DNA of 64,000 nucleotides from Micromonospora sp. BL4 (GTDB taxonomy: Bacteria > Actinomycetota > Actinomycetes > Mycobacteriales > Micromonosporaceae): the NCBI RefSeq assembly GCF_003667505.1, contig NZ_RCVJ01000153.1, forward strand, positions 1-64,000. The letters run 5' to 3'. This document shows, in pieces, positions 25,830 through 32,362 of this stretch (the stretch's first letter is position 1; every line of letters begins with the position of its first letter). A program made the translations under genes and the position numbers. The notes under the pieces were generated by a model. That model searched no databases. It saw only the letters and a program-made list of their open reading frames with translations, and was not told the DNA's origin.

Positions 25830-26525
25830 TCAGAACCCGGTGCAGCGCACCCCGTCGACCGTGCACGCGCGCGGCGTGGTCGACGCCCGCTCCAGGTGGA
25901 ACCGCAACGTCGCCGACCCGCCCGCCGGCACGTCCACCCCACTGACGTACGTGAAGCCGCCGTCGGTCTGCCGCACCGTCCCCTGTGGCACGCCCTCCAC
26001 CCAGGCGGTCACCAGCCGCCCGCCGGTGAAGTCCAACCGCACCGTCCAGCCGCGGTCCGCGCCGGCCGCGTTGACGATCAGCACCTCGCCGATGAAACCC
26101 CCGTCGAAGCTCTGCACGACCCGGTACCGGCCACTCACCCCGGGCGCGACCTGCGGTTGCCGGGTCGGCGGCCCGCTCGACGTCGGCCCGGCCGTCCGGC
26201 CGGCCGTCGGCTGCCGCGACCCGGCCGCCGCGCTCGGTGACGGCCCACTCGCGCGCGGGGACAACCCGGGCCGCAACGGCGACGCCGACGATTTCGCAGG
26301 CGTCGGCGTCGCGACGATGGGCGGAACCGTGCCCTGCGGCAGTGGCAGCGCCGGCGGCGGCGCCGACACGTCGTCCGGCGCCGGGCTACGTCCCCGATAC
26401 GCGCCCAGGGCCACGAAGAGCAGGACCACCATCACCACGACGCCGGCGAACACCACGATCCAGGGCGACGACGCGACAGCGGCCGGACCACGGGACGGTC
26501 GCGGGGCGCGACGCATGCCGGACAT
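25830..26525 (-). CDS. membrane-anchored CBM2-domain protein, paralogue A
   Basis: 231 residues. One N-terminal transmembrane helix (SSPWIVVFAGVVVMVVLLFV) is preceded by a short basic cytoplasmic tail. A Pro/Ser/Thr linker of about 90 residues leads to a C-terminal CBM2-like module (RYRVVQSFDGGFIGEVLIVN to CTVDGVRCTGF) with the usual Cys near the end. No catalytic domain is present. GGGAGG lies only 3 nt before ATG 26525; the in-frame ATG at 26516 is an alternative. The protein would display a polysaccharide-binding module on the cell surface. The next gene upstream encodes a similar protein, so the two form a tandem pair. Confidence 0.75.
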   Translation of the reverse strand: MSGMRRAPRPSRGPAAVASSPWIVVFAGVVVMVVLLFVALGAYRGRSPAPDDVSAPPPALPLPQGTVPPIVATPTPAKSSASPLRPGLSPRASGPSPSAAAGSRQPTAGRTAGPTSSGPPTRQPQVAPGVSGRYRVVQSFDGGFIGEVLIVNAAGADRGWTVRLDFTGGRLVTAWVEGVPQGTVRQTDGGFTYVSGVDVPAGGSATLRFHLERASTTPRACTVDGVRCTGF

Positions 26526-26616
26526 GTACCTCCCTCAGCGGGCCGTCCGGGCAGCGTAGCCACCGACGGCCCGACCCGGAAGGCTCCCGCGACGGCCCAC
26601 CGAACGGGGCGCCAGG

Positions 26617-27336
26617 TCAAGCGAGCTGGCAGTCGACCCCGTTGACCGTGCACCGGTGCGGCCGCTCCCCCGAGTCGTCCCAGCCGAGCCGCAGCCGCAG
26701 CGTCCGGGTGTCACCCGGGGCCAGCGCACCCGTACCGCGCAGCACGAAATCGCCGTCGCCGCGCGCCGACACCGAGACGTCGGAGTCCCCGCTGACCCGC
26801 AGCCCCCGCACGTCGTCGTCGAATGCCAGCTCCACCCGCCAGTCCAGCGTTCCACCCGACTCGTTCGTGACCGACAGCACCGCCTCGTCCCCGTCCCAGC
26901 CATCCGTTCCGACCTGGTACCGGGCGGTGACCGTCCCGTCCGCCGGGCCCAACGGCGCCGCCGGCGCCGCCGGGGCCGCCGGGGCGCTCGTCCGGCTCGG
27001 AGCCGGCGAGCTGCTGCTGACCCGCGGCGACGGCGTCCGACTGCTGCGCGACGGCTGCGGCGACGCCGTGCGCCGCTCCCCCGCGGTCCGCGTCGGAGTC
27101 GGAGTCGGAGTCGCCCTGGCCGTGGCCGTGGCCGAGGCGGCGGCCGGCACGGTCGGCAGGAACACCGGCGGCGCGGCCTGCGACGTGGCCTCCCGCTCCC
27201 GGGTACGGAACGACAGGAGCGCGACCACCAACAACACCACCAGCACGCAGACGCCGAGCAGCACCACGATCCACGGCACCGACGCCAGCACCCGAGCCGC
27301 CCGCGCACCCTCCGCACCGTCCGGCCGCACCGCCAT
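26617..27336 (-). CDS. membrane-anchored CBM2-domain protein, paralogue B
   Basis: 239 residues from ATG 27336 with GGGGAG 6 nt upstream. It has the same architecture as its neighbour: short N-terminal tail, one helix (SVPWIVVLLGVCVLVVLLVV), a Ser/Thr/Pro-rich linker, and a C-terminal CBM2-like module (ARYQVGTDGWDGDEAVLSVT to HRCTVNGVDCQLA). Both helices start with a conserved PWIVV. The CBM sequences have diverged strongly and retain few of the aromatic residues that line the cellulose-binding face, so carbohydrate binding is uncertain. A sensor or scaffold role at the cell surface is possible. Confidence 0.72.
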   Translation of the reverse strand: MAVRPDGAEGARAARVLASVPWIVVLLGVCVLVVLLVVALLSFRTREREATSQAAPPVFLPTVPAAASATATARATPTPTPTRTAGERRTASPQPSRSSRTPSPRVSSSSPAPSRTSAPAAPAAPAAPLGPADGTVTARYQVGTDGWDGDEAVLSVTNESGGTLDWRVELAFDDDVRGLRVSGDSDVSVSARGDGDFVLRGTGALAPGDTRTLRLRLGWDDSGERPHRCTVNGVDCQLA

Positions 27337-27463
27337 CAGGTCTCCCCTCGTCCCCCACCGACGCGCCAGCGTAGCCAGCACCGACCAGACCGGAAACCGG
27401 GTGGGTACGGATCGGACCGACCAGCCAACCCGCAGCGGAAAACGGCTCGATCGAGCCGGTTGG

Positions 27464-27853
27464 TCAGGCCGTCCGGACGACCGTGGAGATGACCGGCCCC
27501 TCACTGGTGGTCCGCAGCAGGTAGCTGTACCGCTCCCCCGGCACCGCGTGCCCCTGACTGTCCAGGAATTCCCACTCCACCGCCACCATCGTCAGCAGCG
27601 CGGACATCGGCCGAACGTCCTCGATCCGCGCGTGCGCCGCCACCAGTTCCCGGTCCTGGTAGTCGGGTGCGGCGCCCACGAAGGACAGCGCCACCGCCGC
27701 CGGCGAGTTGAACGAGAAGCTGTAGGTGTCGGCCACCACCAACCCGGGCAGTGCGTAGCAGCTGGCGATGGCCGGCAGGTCGCCGGAGGTCAACGCCACG
27801 CCGTACCGGTCGAAGAAGTCGGTCAGCGCGTCGAGATCCGTGGAGGCGTTCAC
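27464..27853 (-). CDS. NTF2/SnoaL-fold protein
   Basis: 129 residues from a GTG. Size and pattern (LDALTDFFDRYGVALTSGDL, then CYALPGLVVAD and VRPMSALLTMVAVEWEFLDS) fit the NTF2-like cone fold. No catalytic residues can be assigned. There is no clear Shine-Dalgarno. It lies 37 nt downstream of the YiiX-like gene on the same strand and may be co-transcribed. Function unknown. Confidence 0.65.
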   Translation of the reverse strand: MNASTDLDALTDFFDRYGVALTSGDLPAIASCYALPGLVVADTYSFSFNSPAAVALSFVGAAPDYQDRELVAAHARIEDVRPMSALLTMVAVEWEFLDSQGHAVPGERYSYLLRTTSEGPVISTVVRTA

Positions 27854-27890
27854 GGCCCAGGAAATTGCCGGTCACCGGGCCGGTCAAACC

Positions 27891-28574
27891 TCAGCGCGGC
27901 GGAACCTGGACCTCGATCTCCGCGCCCAGCCGGGCGTCGGCGGCCAGCCCCAGGTCGTCCCCACTCCAGAACCGCCCCGGGTCATACCAGTTCGGTCGCC
28001 GGCCGGCGGGCAGCAGCCCCATCGCCTCGTAGGTCACCGCCACCACCTCGGCGCAGTACGCCGTTTCCAACGCCCGGTCCCGGGTCGCCGCCGACCCGCC
28101 CGTCGACGGGGCCGGAGTCGACCGCGGCGCCGACCGGCCGGGTCGCGGCAACGACGGCACCCGACCGCGCACCCACCGCCAGGCCAACTGCGCGGTGGAC
28201 GGGAACGGCGTGCCGTCCAGCCGAGCGATCGTCCGCAGCACCGCCCGTTCCATCTCCCCGTCCGCCGGTGGATCGAGCTGCCGCAGCCAGGCCCGCTGGC
28301 CGTACCGGTTGGCCCAGACGCAGACCGCGTCCCGCAGGTCGTGCAGCTGCACACCGCGCTGGTGGGTGCCGGACCACAGATCCGGCAACGACCTGCCCAG
28401 CTCCGCGTGCCACATCAGCGGCGGCATGTCGTCCAGCACCACCGCCATGCCCACATGGTTGACCGGACTGTTGGTGGTGATCTGGATCGCCCGGTCCGGC
28501 ACGCTGCGACCCCGGAACACCCACACGTCGCCGGTGCGGGTCAACTCGACGGCCTCGTCCAGGCTGATGCTCAT
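27891..28574 (-). CDS. YiiX/YebB-like permuted papain-fold protein
   Basis: 227 residues. GDVWVFRG near the N-terminus, NHVGMAVVLDD with the likely catalytic His at about residue 40, and TAYCAEVVAVTYEAMGL with the likely catalytic Cys near residue 175 match circularly permuted NlpC/P60-type (DUF830/YiiX) proteins. Such folds cleave amide, peptide or lipid ester bonds. No signal peptide is visible, suggesting a cytoplasmic location. A TAGGCT box 8 nt before the ATG and lack of a Shine-Dalgarno suggest a leaderless transcript, divergent from the small membrane protein gene. Confidence 0.65.
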   Translation of the reverse strand: MSISLDEAVELTRTGDVWVFRGRSVPDRAIQITTNSPVNHVGMAVVLDDMPPLMWHAELGRSLPDLWSGTHQRGVQLHDLRDAVCVWANRYGQRAWLRQLDPPADGEMERAVLRTIARLDGTPFPSTAQLAWRWVRGRVPSLPRPGRSAPRSTPAPSTGGSAATRDRALETAYCAEVVAVTYEAMGLLPAGRRPNWYDPGRFWSGDDLGLAADARLGAEIEVQVPPR

Positions 28575-28581
28575 GAGGGTC

Positions 28582-28588
28582 TAGCCTA
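28582..28588. promoter_or_regulatory. overlapping divergent -10 boxes (bidirectional promoter)
   Basis: Only 19 nt separate two divergent start codons. The plus strand has TAGCCT at 28582-28587, 6 nt before ATG 28594. The minus strand has TAGGCT at 28588-28583, 8 nt before ATG 28574. Both fit TAnnnT and overlap on five base pairs, and neither gene has a Shine-Dalgarno. This suggests one symmetric promoter producing two leaderless messages. Confidence 0.5.
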
Positions 28589-28593
28589 GGCCG

Positions 28594-28782
28594 ATGCGGC
28601 AACGAATGCGGTGGTGGAAGGTCCTCGGGTTGGCCGGCCTCGCCGGCGTCGCGGCCACCGGTGTGGTCATCGCCCGGGCCGAACGACGTCGGCGCGCGTA
28701 CACGCCGGAGGAGATCCGGCAGCGGCTGCTCGAACGGCACGCCCAGGCGAGCGACGCCGAGAAACCAGCCGACCCGGCCTGA
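28594..28782 (+). CDS. small single-helix membrane protein
   Basis: 62 residues: a short basic start (MRQRMRWWKV), one helix (LGLAGLAGVAATGVVIARAE), an arginine stop-transfer cluster (RRRR), then YTPEEIRQRLLERHAQ, a soluble amphipathic tail. Positive-inside logic is ambiguous because both flanks are basic. Similar small proteins are common in actinobacteria and lack known functions. A strong hairpin terminates it at 28824-28861. Confidence 0.7.
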   Translation: MRQRMRWWKVLGLAGLAGVAATGVVIARAERRRRAYTPEEIRQRLLERHAQASDAEKPADPA

Positions 28783-28823
28783 CCACCCGCCTCGACACCT
28801 TCCGGCGAAAACCGAAACCTCCC

Positions 28824-28861
28824 GAACGCCTTCCGGACGCCACTGCGTCGGGAAGGCGTTC
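28824..28861 (+). terminator. intrinsic terminator after the small membrane protein gene
   Basis: A 17-bp stem with one mismatch (28824-28840 with 28845-28861), loop CACT, followed by TGTCTTTCC. It lies 42 nt after the stop. A second, overlapping-type GC hairpin (GCGGGTTTCGCG / CGCGAGACCCGC) follows around 28875-28900. Confidence 0.8.
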
Positions 28862-29015
28862 TGTCTTTCCGCGCGCGGGTTTCGCGCGCGCGAGACCCGC
28901 GGCTGTCCGTTACCTGACGTCCGCCGACGACGTGTGCAACCGACCTCGATACCCGGGCGTGTGTGGTGCAACGGCCGCGCAGAGCCGCACACGGGGAAGA
29001 GAGGCGCGTGATGTC

Positions 29016-29525
29016 ATGGTGGCCCCACAGATGGTCCTGACACCGGACGGCACCCAACCGTCCGATTTCGACGAGTTCTACCGCGCCAGGTTCCAGGGCC
29101 TCACCCTCCAGCTGTACGCCTACATCGGTGATCTGGCTGAGGCGCAGGACCTGGTACAGGAAGCCTTCTGCCGTGCCTTCGTCCGGTGGAAGAAGATCGG
29201 CACCTACGACGACCCCACCAGCTGGGTGCGCCGGGTGGCGTGGAACCTGGCGAACAGCCGGTTCCGGGTGCGGCGGAGCGCCCGCGCCTTCCTCCACGGA
29301 CAGCGCCAGACGGTCGTGCCCGGACCGGACCCCGACCGGGTCGCGCTGGTCCGGGCTCTCGCCACCCTGCCGCCCCGGCATCGCCGAGCGGTGGTGCTGC
29401 ACCACATGGCCCAGCTGTCCGTCGGCGAGATCGCCGTCCAGGAGGGCGTGGCCGAAGGAACCGTCAAGTCATGGCTGAGCCGCGGACGTGCGGCGCTGGC
29501 CGCGCAACTGAGAGGAGACCTGTGA
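29016..29525 (+). CDS. SigE-family ECF sigma factor
   Basis: 169 residues. Region 2 spans about 15-75 (FDEFYRARFQGL, AQDLVQEAFCRAFVRW) and region 4 about 110-165 (LPPRHRRAVVLHHMAQLSVG, then VAEGTVKSWLSRGRAALAAQL, the helix-turn-helix). Length and sequence fit the SigE-type ECF group abundant in Streptomyces and Micromonospora. It would direct RNA polymerase to a small regulon. GAGG precedes the ATG. Its stop overlaps the start of the next gene, whose product has one membrane helix and is the candidate anti-sigma or signal-coupled partner. Confidence 0.88.
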   Translation: MVAPQMVLTPDGTQPSDFDEFYRARFQGLTLQLYAYIGDLAEAQDLVQEAFCRAFVRWKKIGTYDDPTSWVRRVAWNLANSRFRVRRSARAFLHGQRQTVVPGPDPDRVALVRALATLPPRHRRAVVLHHMAQLSVGEIAVQEGVAEGTVKSWLSRGRAALAAQLRGDL

Positions 29526-30715
29526 TGAACGAGTACGACGATGAGCAGCTCGTCGACCGGGCGTTCGCGAGCTTCACGTCGGACCCGGGTGCCGTTGTTC
29601 AGGCGCCGGGCGGGGTGCGGGACACGGTGAGCCAACGACGCAGAATGCGGGTCACGACGATGCTCGTCACCGCGGGACTCGCGACCGTTCTGCCGCTCGG
29701 GATGTTCATGGGGACCGGACGCGGGCAGCCCGACGCGACCGGGGCGAGCGCGAACGCCACCGCCAGCGGGACCGAAGGACCGAGCACGCCGACCGCGAGC
29801 CCGTCGCCGACCCCGACGCTGACCCCGAGCGCCGCGCCGAGGACCTCGGCGCCCCCCGACCGTTCCATCAGCCTCGCTCAGCTGACCGCCGGGCCGGTCG
29901 GCGTTCCGAAGTGGCCGTGGAGCGGCTCGGCCGAGGTCACCTGCGCCAGCGGACGGGTCACGCTACGACCCACGGCCGACGTGAGCGGAGCCCGAGTCGG
30001 CGTCGTCGACCTGGTCCGGACCAACCTGGACGACGACCCGGAGGCGGAGACCGCCGCCCTGCTGCGCTGCGGATACGGGGCGGAGCAGGTGGTGGCATTC
30101 GACCGGGACGACCACGGAACGATCATCACCCTTGGCCGGGTCGCCGCGACCGACCAGTCGACGCCGGCCATCGTGAAGGCGACGGCGCGGTCGCGGGGTG
30201 GCGTGACGGTCACCGTCGCCGACACCCGGGCCTCGGACGACCAGCGGCGCCAGGAGCGGTCGTTCGCCTGGAACGGCTCGTGGTTCGCGCACGTGGGTGG
30301 GCCGACGGCGTTCCCGCCCCGGGTGCGTGCGGCTGATCTGGGCCTGACCGTGGCCACCCCGGTGGCGGCACCAGTGTCCGGGCCCTGCGAGGGGAAGTAC
30401 CGGAAGGTGTCAGTGACCTTCACCGTCACCAACCACAGCACCCAGACCTCGGGGCGCTTCCACCTGGAGTGGCGCGGCGGCATGTTCCTGCCGAACGGCA
30501 CATACGACTCGCCCTACTGGCTGGACACCCCGGGAGACCCGGCGGAGGACAGTGGCTACCGCGGCCTGAAGCGCGGAGAGAGCGTGCAGCTCACCTACAC
30601 GTTCACGACCGACGCGTGCGTGAACGAGTGGGGCTTCACGACCGACATCCGCAGCAACACGCCCGACCCGGACGAGTCGAACAATCACGTCCTCTGGTGG
30701 CTGCGAATCCAGTAA
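29525..30715 (+). CDS. ECF-linked single-pass membrane protein, candidate anti-sigma partner
   Basis: 396 residues; ATG 29525 overlaps the sigma-factor stop, with GGAG upstream; GTG 29522 is also possible. Residues 1-38 are a short acidic cytoplasmic segment (NEYDDEQLVDRAFASF) like those linked to SigE-type ECFs in this group. One helix follows near 42-62 (MLVTAGLATVLPLGMFMGTG), then a Ser/Thr/Pro linker, and about 280 extracellular residues with a beta-rich C-terminal part (VSVTFTVTNHSTQTSG, WGFTTDIRSNTPDPDESNNH) resembling a CARDB/Ig-like domain. There is no HxxxCxxC zinc motif of classical anti-sigmas. Regulation of the sigma factor is inferred from coupling only. Confidence 0.72.
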   Translation: MNEYDDEQLVDRAFASFTSDPGAVVQAPGGVRDTVSQRRRMRVTTMLVTAGLATVLPLGMFMGTGRGQPDATGASANATASGTEGPSTPTASPSPTPTLTPSAAPRTSAPPDRSISLAQLTAGPVGVPKWPWSGSAEVTCASGRVTLRPTADVSGARVGVVDLVRTNLDDDPEAETAALLRCGYGAEQVVAFDRDDHGTIITLGRVAATDQSTPAIVKATARSRGGVTVTVADTRASDDQRRQERSFAWNGSWFAHVGGPTAFPPRVRAADLGLTVATPVAAPVSGPCEGKYRKVSVTFTVTNHSTQTSGRFHLEWRGGMFLPNGTYDSPYWLDTPGDPAEDSGYRGLKRGESVQLTYTFTTDACVNEWGFTTDIRSNTPDPDESNNHVLWWLRIQ

Positions 30716-30743
30716 TCGTCCGGACGGTAACCGCACGATCGAC

Positions 30744-30772
30744 GGCCGGTCTCCCGTGACGGGAGACCGGCC
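30744..30772 (+). terminator. intrinsic terminator-like hairpin after the ECF-linked gene
   Basis: Perfect 13-bp arms GGCCGGTCTCCCG / CGGGAGACCGGCC with loop TGA, 28 nt after the stop codon. The right arm runs directly into the 16-bp tandem repeats. Confidence 0.85.
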
Positions 30773-30884
30773 CTGTCGTGGGGCGGCCCTGTCGTGGGGC
30801 GGCCCGGTCGCGGGACGGCCCGGTCGCGGGACGGCCCGGTCGCGGGACGGCCCGGTCGCGGGACGGTTTGGTCGCGGGGCGGCA
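30765..30884. repeat. 16-bp tandem repeat array (about 7 units)
   Basis: Unit GGACGGCCCGGTCGCG. Three units are identical (30813-30828, 30829-30844, 30845-30860). Flanking units vary (GGGCGGCCCGGTCGCG, GGGCGGCCCTGTCGTG, GGACGGTTTGGTCGCG), so the array decays outward. The first unit overlaps the terminator's right arm. Confidence 0.9.
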
Positions 30885-30902
30885 TCCGCACCGGAGAGCG
30901 TG

Positions 30903-30936
30903 ATACCTCAGAGTCATAAATATGCCTCACAGGTAT
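30903..30936. promoter_or_regulatory. 34-bp dyad, copy A of a repeated operator-like element
   Basis: An imperfect inverted repeat centred on CATAAATATG (30915-30924). Half-sites: ATACCTCAGAGTCATAA and, from the other strand, ATACCTGTGAGGCATAT (13 of 17 identical). The second half-site matches copy B at 58634-58650 in 16 of 17 positions, and the full 34-mers match in 28 of 34. It is unusually AT-rich for this genome. Function unknown; operator is likely. Confidence 0.6.
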
Positions 30937-31170
30937 ACGGCTCGACTGCCTACTACCCGGGCCCGCTCGAACGCCGCGAATCGTGGCTGCGGGGGGGGGT
31001 GGGACTTCCGAGGGCTTGATGTCCGGTTCACGATGGGCGCGACTGGCCTCTTTGTCCGGTTTGAGAGGCGGATGTACCGTGGCCGGGCACCCGTGGGTGG
31101 AATCCAGGGCCGGCCGGGTTCGTTATACCTGGCAGATCACCGCGGCCCCCGGGCCCGGCGCGGCAGGCTC

Positions 31171-31334
31171 CGGGAACACCCGCCGGGCCGCCGCGGTTAC
31201 ATCCCCCGTAGCCGGCGACCATGCGGCAGCCGTCGGGAACACCCGCCAGGCCGCCGCGGTTACATCCCCCGTAGCCGGCGACCATGCGGCAGCCGTCGGG
31301 AACACCCGCCAGGCCGCCCCGGTTACATCCCCCG
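31171..31334. repeat. 63-bp tandem repeat, 2.6 copies
   Basis: Units start at 31171, 31234 and 31297 with CGGGAACACCCGCC; the third is cut after about 38 bp. The copies are nearly identical (a GG/AG change in the first). Each contains GCGGTTACATCCCCCG. It lies 123-286 nt upstream of the peptidase start, probably inside the 5' untranslated region. A 63-nt period keeps frame (21 codons), but no frame through it looks coding. Confidence 0.9.
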
Positions 31335-31456
31335 GACACCCGAGCAGGTCCCCCGATCGCCGGGTCTCCCCCTTGAACTTTCCCCCCGTTTTCACGTGCG
31401 ACGCACACCCCTTCTGTGTGTCGCGCGTATCCCCCGATGCAGAGGAGCACGCCATC

Positions 31457-32116
31457 ATGCGTACCGATCTGATCCGCAAGACCGCTCTGACCGCCGCTGG
31501 CCTCGCGTTCACCGGCGGCGCCATCGCCGGACCCATCACCGCCGCCTACGCCGCGTCCGACGCCAAGCCGGCCACCCAGACCCAGACCGACCGCAAGCCG
31601 TCGGGTGAGCGTCAGCTCGGCGTGCGGTACGAGGCGCAGCCGAACTTCTACTACTGCGGCCCCGCCGCCACGCGTAACGCCCTGAGTGTGCAGGGCAAGG
31701 ACATCAGCGTCGACGCCATGGCCAAGGAGATGGGCACCACCGAGGCCGGCACCAACAGCATCAACGACATCACCCCCGTGCTGAACAAGGAGACCGGCAA
31801 GAACGACGCCTACCACAGCGTCGAGATCTCCAGCCCCAGCGCTGACGGCAAGCAGACCGACACGCTGCGCGCCGACATCGTCAAGACCGTGGACGACGGT
31901 CGGGCTGTGGTCGCGAACATCGCCGGCACCAGCGTCGACACCGACGGTGGGGTGCACTCCTTCGAGGGCGGGCACTACATCAGCGTGGTCGGGTACCGCG
32001 ACGGCGGGAACGTGGTGAAGATCGCCGACTCGGCCGATCCGAACACCGCCTCCTACGAGGTCACCGTCGAGCACCTCGCCGACTGGATCGCCACCCGCGG
32101 CTACGCCACCAGCTGA
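31457..32116 (+). CDS. secreted C39-like papain-fold cysteine peptidase
   Basis: 219 residues from ATG 31457 with GAGGAG upstream. Signal peptide 1-33 (MRTDLIRKTALTAAGLAF, ending AAYAAS). The mature part has YYCGPAATRNAL with the catalytic Cys, GGHYISVVGY with the His, and KIADSADP with the Asp, as in peptidase C39-like domains. It is not fused to an ABC transporter, so it is a free secreted hydrolase rather than a bacteriocin exporter. The target is unknown. The long repeat-bearing leader upstream and a strong hairpin downstream make it a single-gene unit. An in-frame extension to 30983 would bury the signal peptide and is rejected. Confidence 0.85.
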   Translation: MRTDLIRKTALTAAGLAFTGGAIAGPITAAYAASDAKPATQTQTDRKPSGERQLGVRYEAQPNFYYCGPAATRNALSVQGKDISVDAMAKEMGTTEAGTNSINDITPVLNKETGKNDAYHSVEISSPSADGKQTDTLRADIVKTVDDGRAVVANIAGTSVDTDGGVHSFEGGHYISVVGYRDGGNVVKIADSADPNTASYEVTVEHLADWIATRGYATS

Positions 32117-32137
32117 CCCACAAACAGCACGATCGAC

Positions 32138-32170
32138 AAGGGCCGGACCCCCAACAGGGGTCCGGCCCTT
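32138..32170 (+). terminator. intrinsic terminator after the C39-like peptidase gene
   Basis: Perfect 14-bp arms AAGGGCCGGACCCC / GGGGTCCGGCCCTT with loop CAACA, starting 21 nt after the stop and followed by TCGCGTCGTC. Confidence 0.9.
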
Positions 32171-32203
32171 TCGCGTCGTCATTTCCACCAGGTGCGGCAC
32201 GTA

Positions 32204-32252
32204 TTGACAAGCGTCGACTTGAGGGTGACGCTGGATCCGTGAGAGCGCTCTC
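32204..32252 (+). promoter_or_regulatory. promoter region with CebR/CelR-like palindrome before the DUF1996 gene
   Basis: TTGACA at 32204-32209 is a consensus -35; the -10 at 17-nt spacing is poor. The 12-bp perfect palindrome GAGAGCGCTCTC lies at 32241-32252. Its core GAGCGCTC matches the centre of the TGGGAGCGCTCCCA operator of the actinobacterial cellobiose regulators CebR/CelR (LacI family). It is 111 nt before the start codon. Confidence 0.5.
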
Positions 32253-32362
32253 TCTCATCCCGGCTCAACAGACCGCCACCAGTCTGGCCAGGGGAAACTC
32301 CGATGTCTTCGGCGGCGGCGCCGGAGCTGTCCCTGACCCGTCCCCCCGACAGGAGTCACGAG

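Larger units (their letters stand above)
30716..31456. other. 741-nt gene-free, repeat-rich interval
   Basis: No credible gene. It holds in order a terminator (30744-30772), 16-bp tandem repeats (30765-30884), a 34-bp dyad (30903-30936), a run of nine G (30991-30999) and 63-bp tandem repeats (31171-31334) in the long leader of the C39-like peptidase gene. Reading frames through it are arginine- and proline-rich and repetitive. Confidence 0.7.

Noticed and set aside
21390..26240. A 1,616-codon plus-strand open frame opposite the amylase/pullulanase gene
   Set aside because: It is antisense to a gene with complete GH13 motifs and its translation is rich in Arg, Gly, Val and His without domains: a by-product of GC-rich third positions.
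30765..31334. CRISPR array
   Set aside because: The repeats are directly tandem with 16- or 63-bp period and no unique spacers; no cas genes are present.
30983..31456. In-frame N-terminal extension of the C39-like peptidase through the 63-bp repeats
   Set aside because: A standard signal peptide and ribosome site begin at 31457; the upstream frame would bury the signal and is repetitive.
31457..32116. Bacteriocin export peptidase
   Set aside because: C39-like catalytic residues are present but there is no fused or adjacent ABC exporter and no precursor peptide gene.
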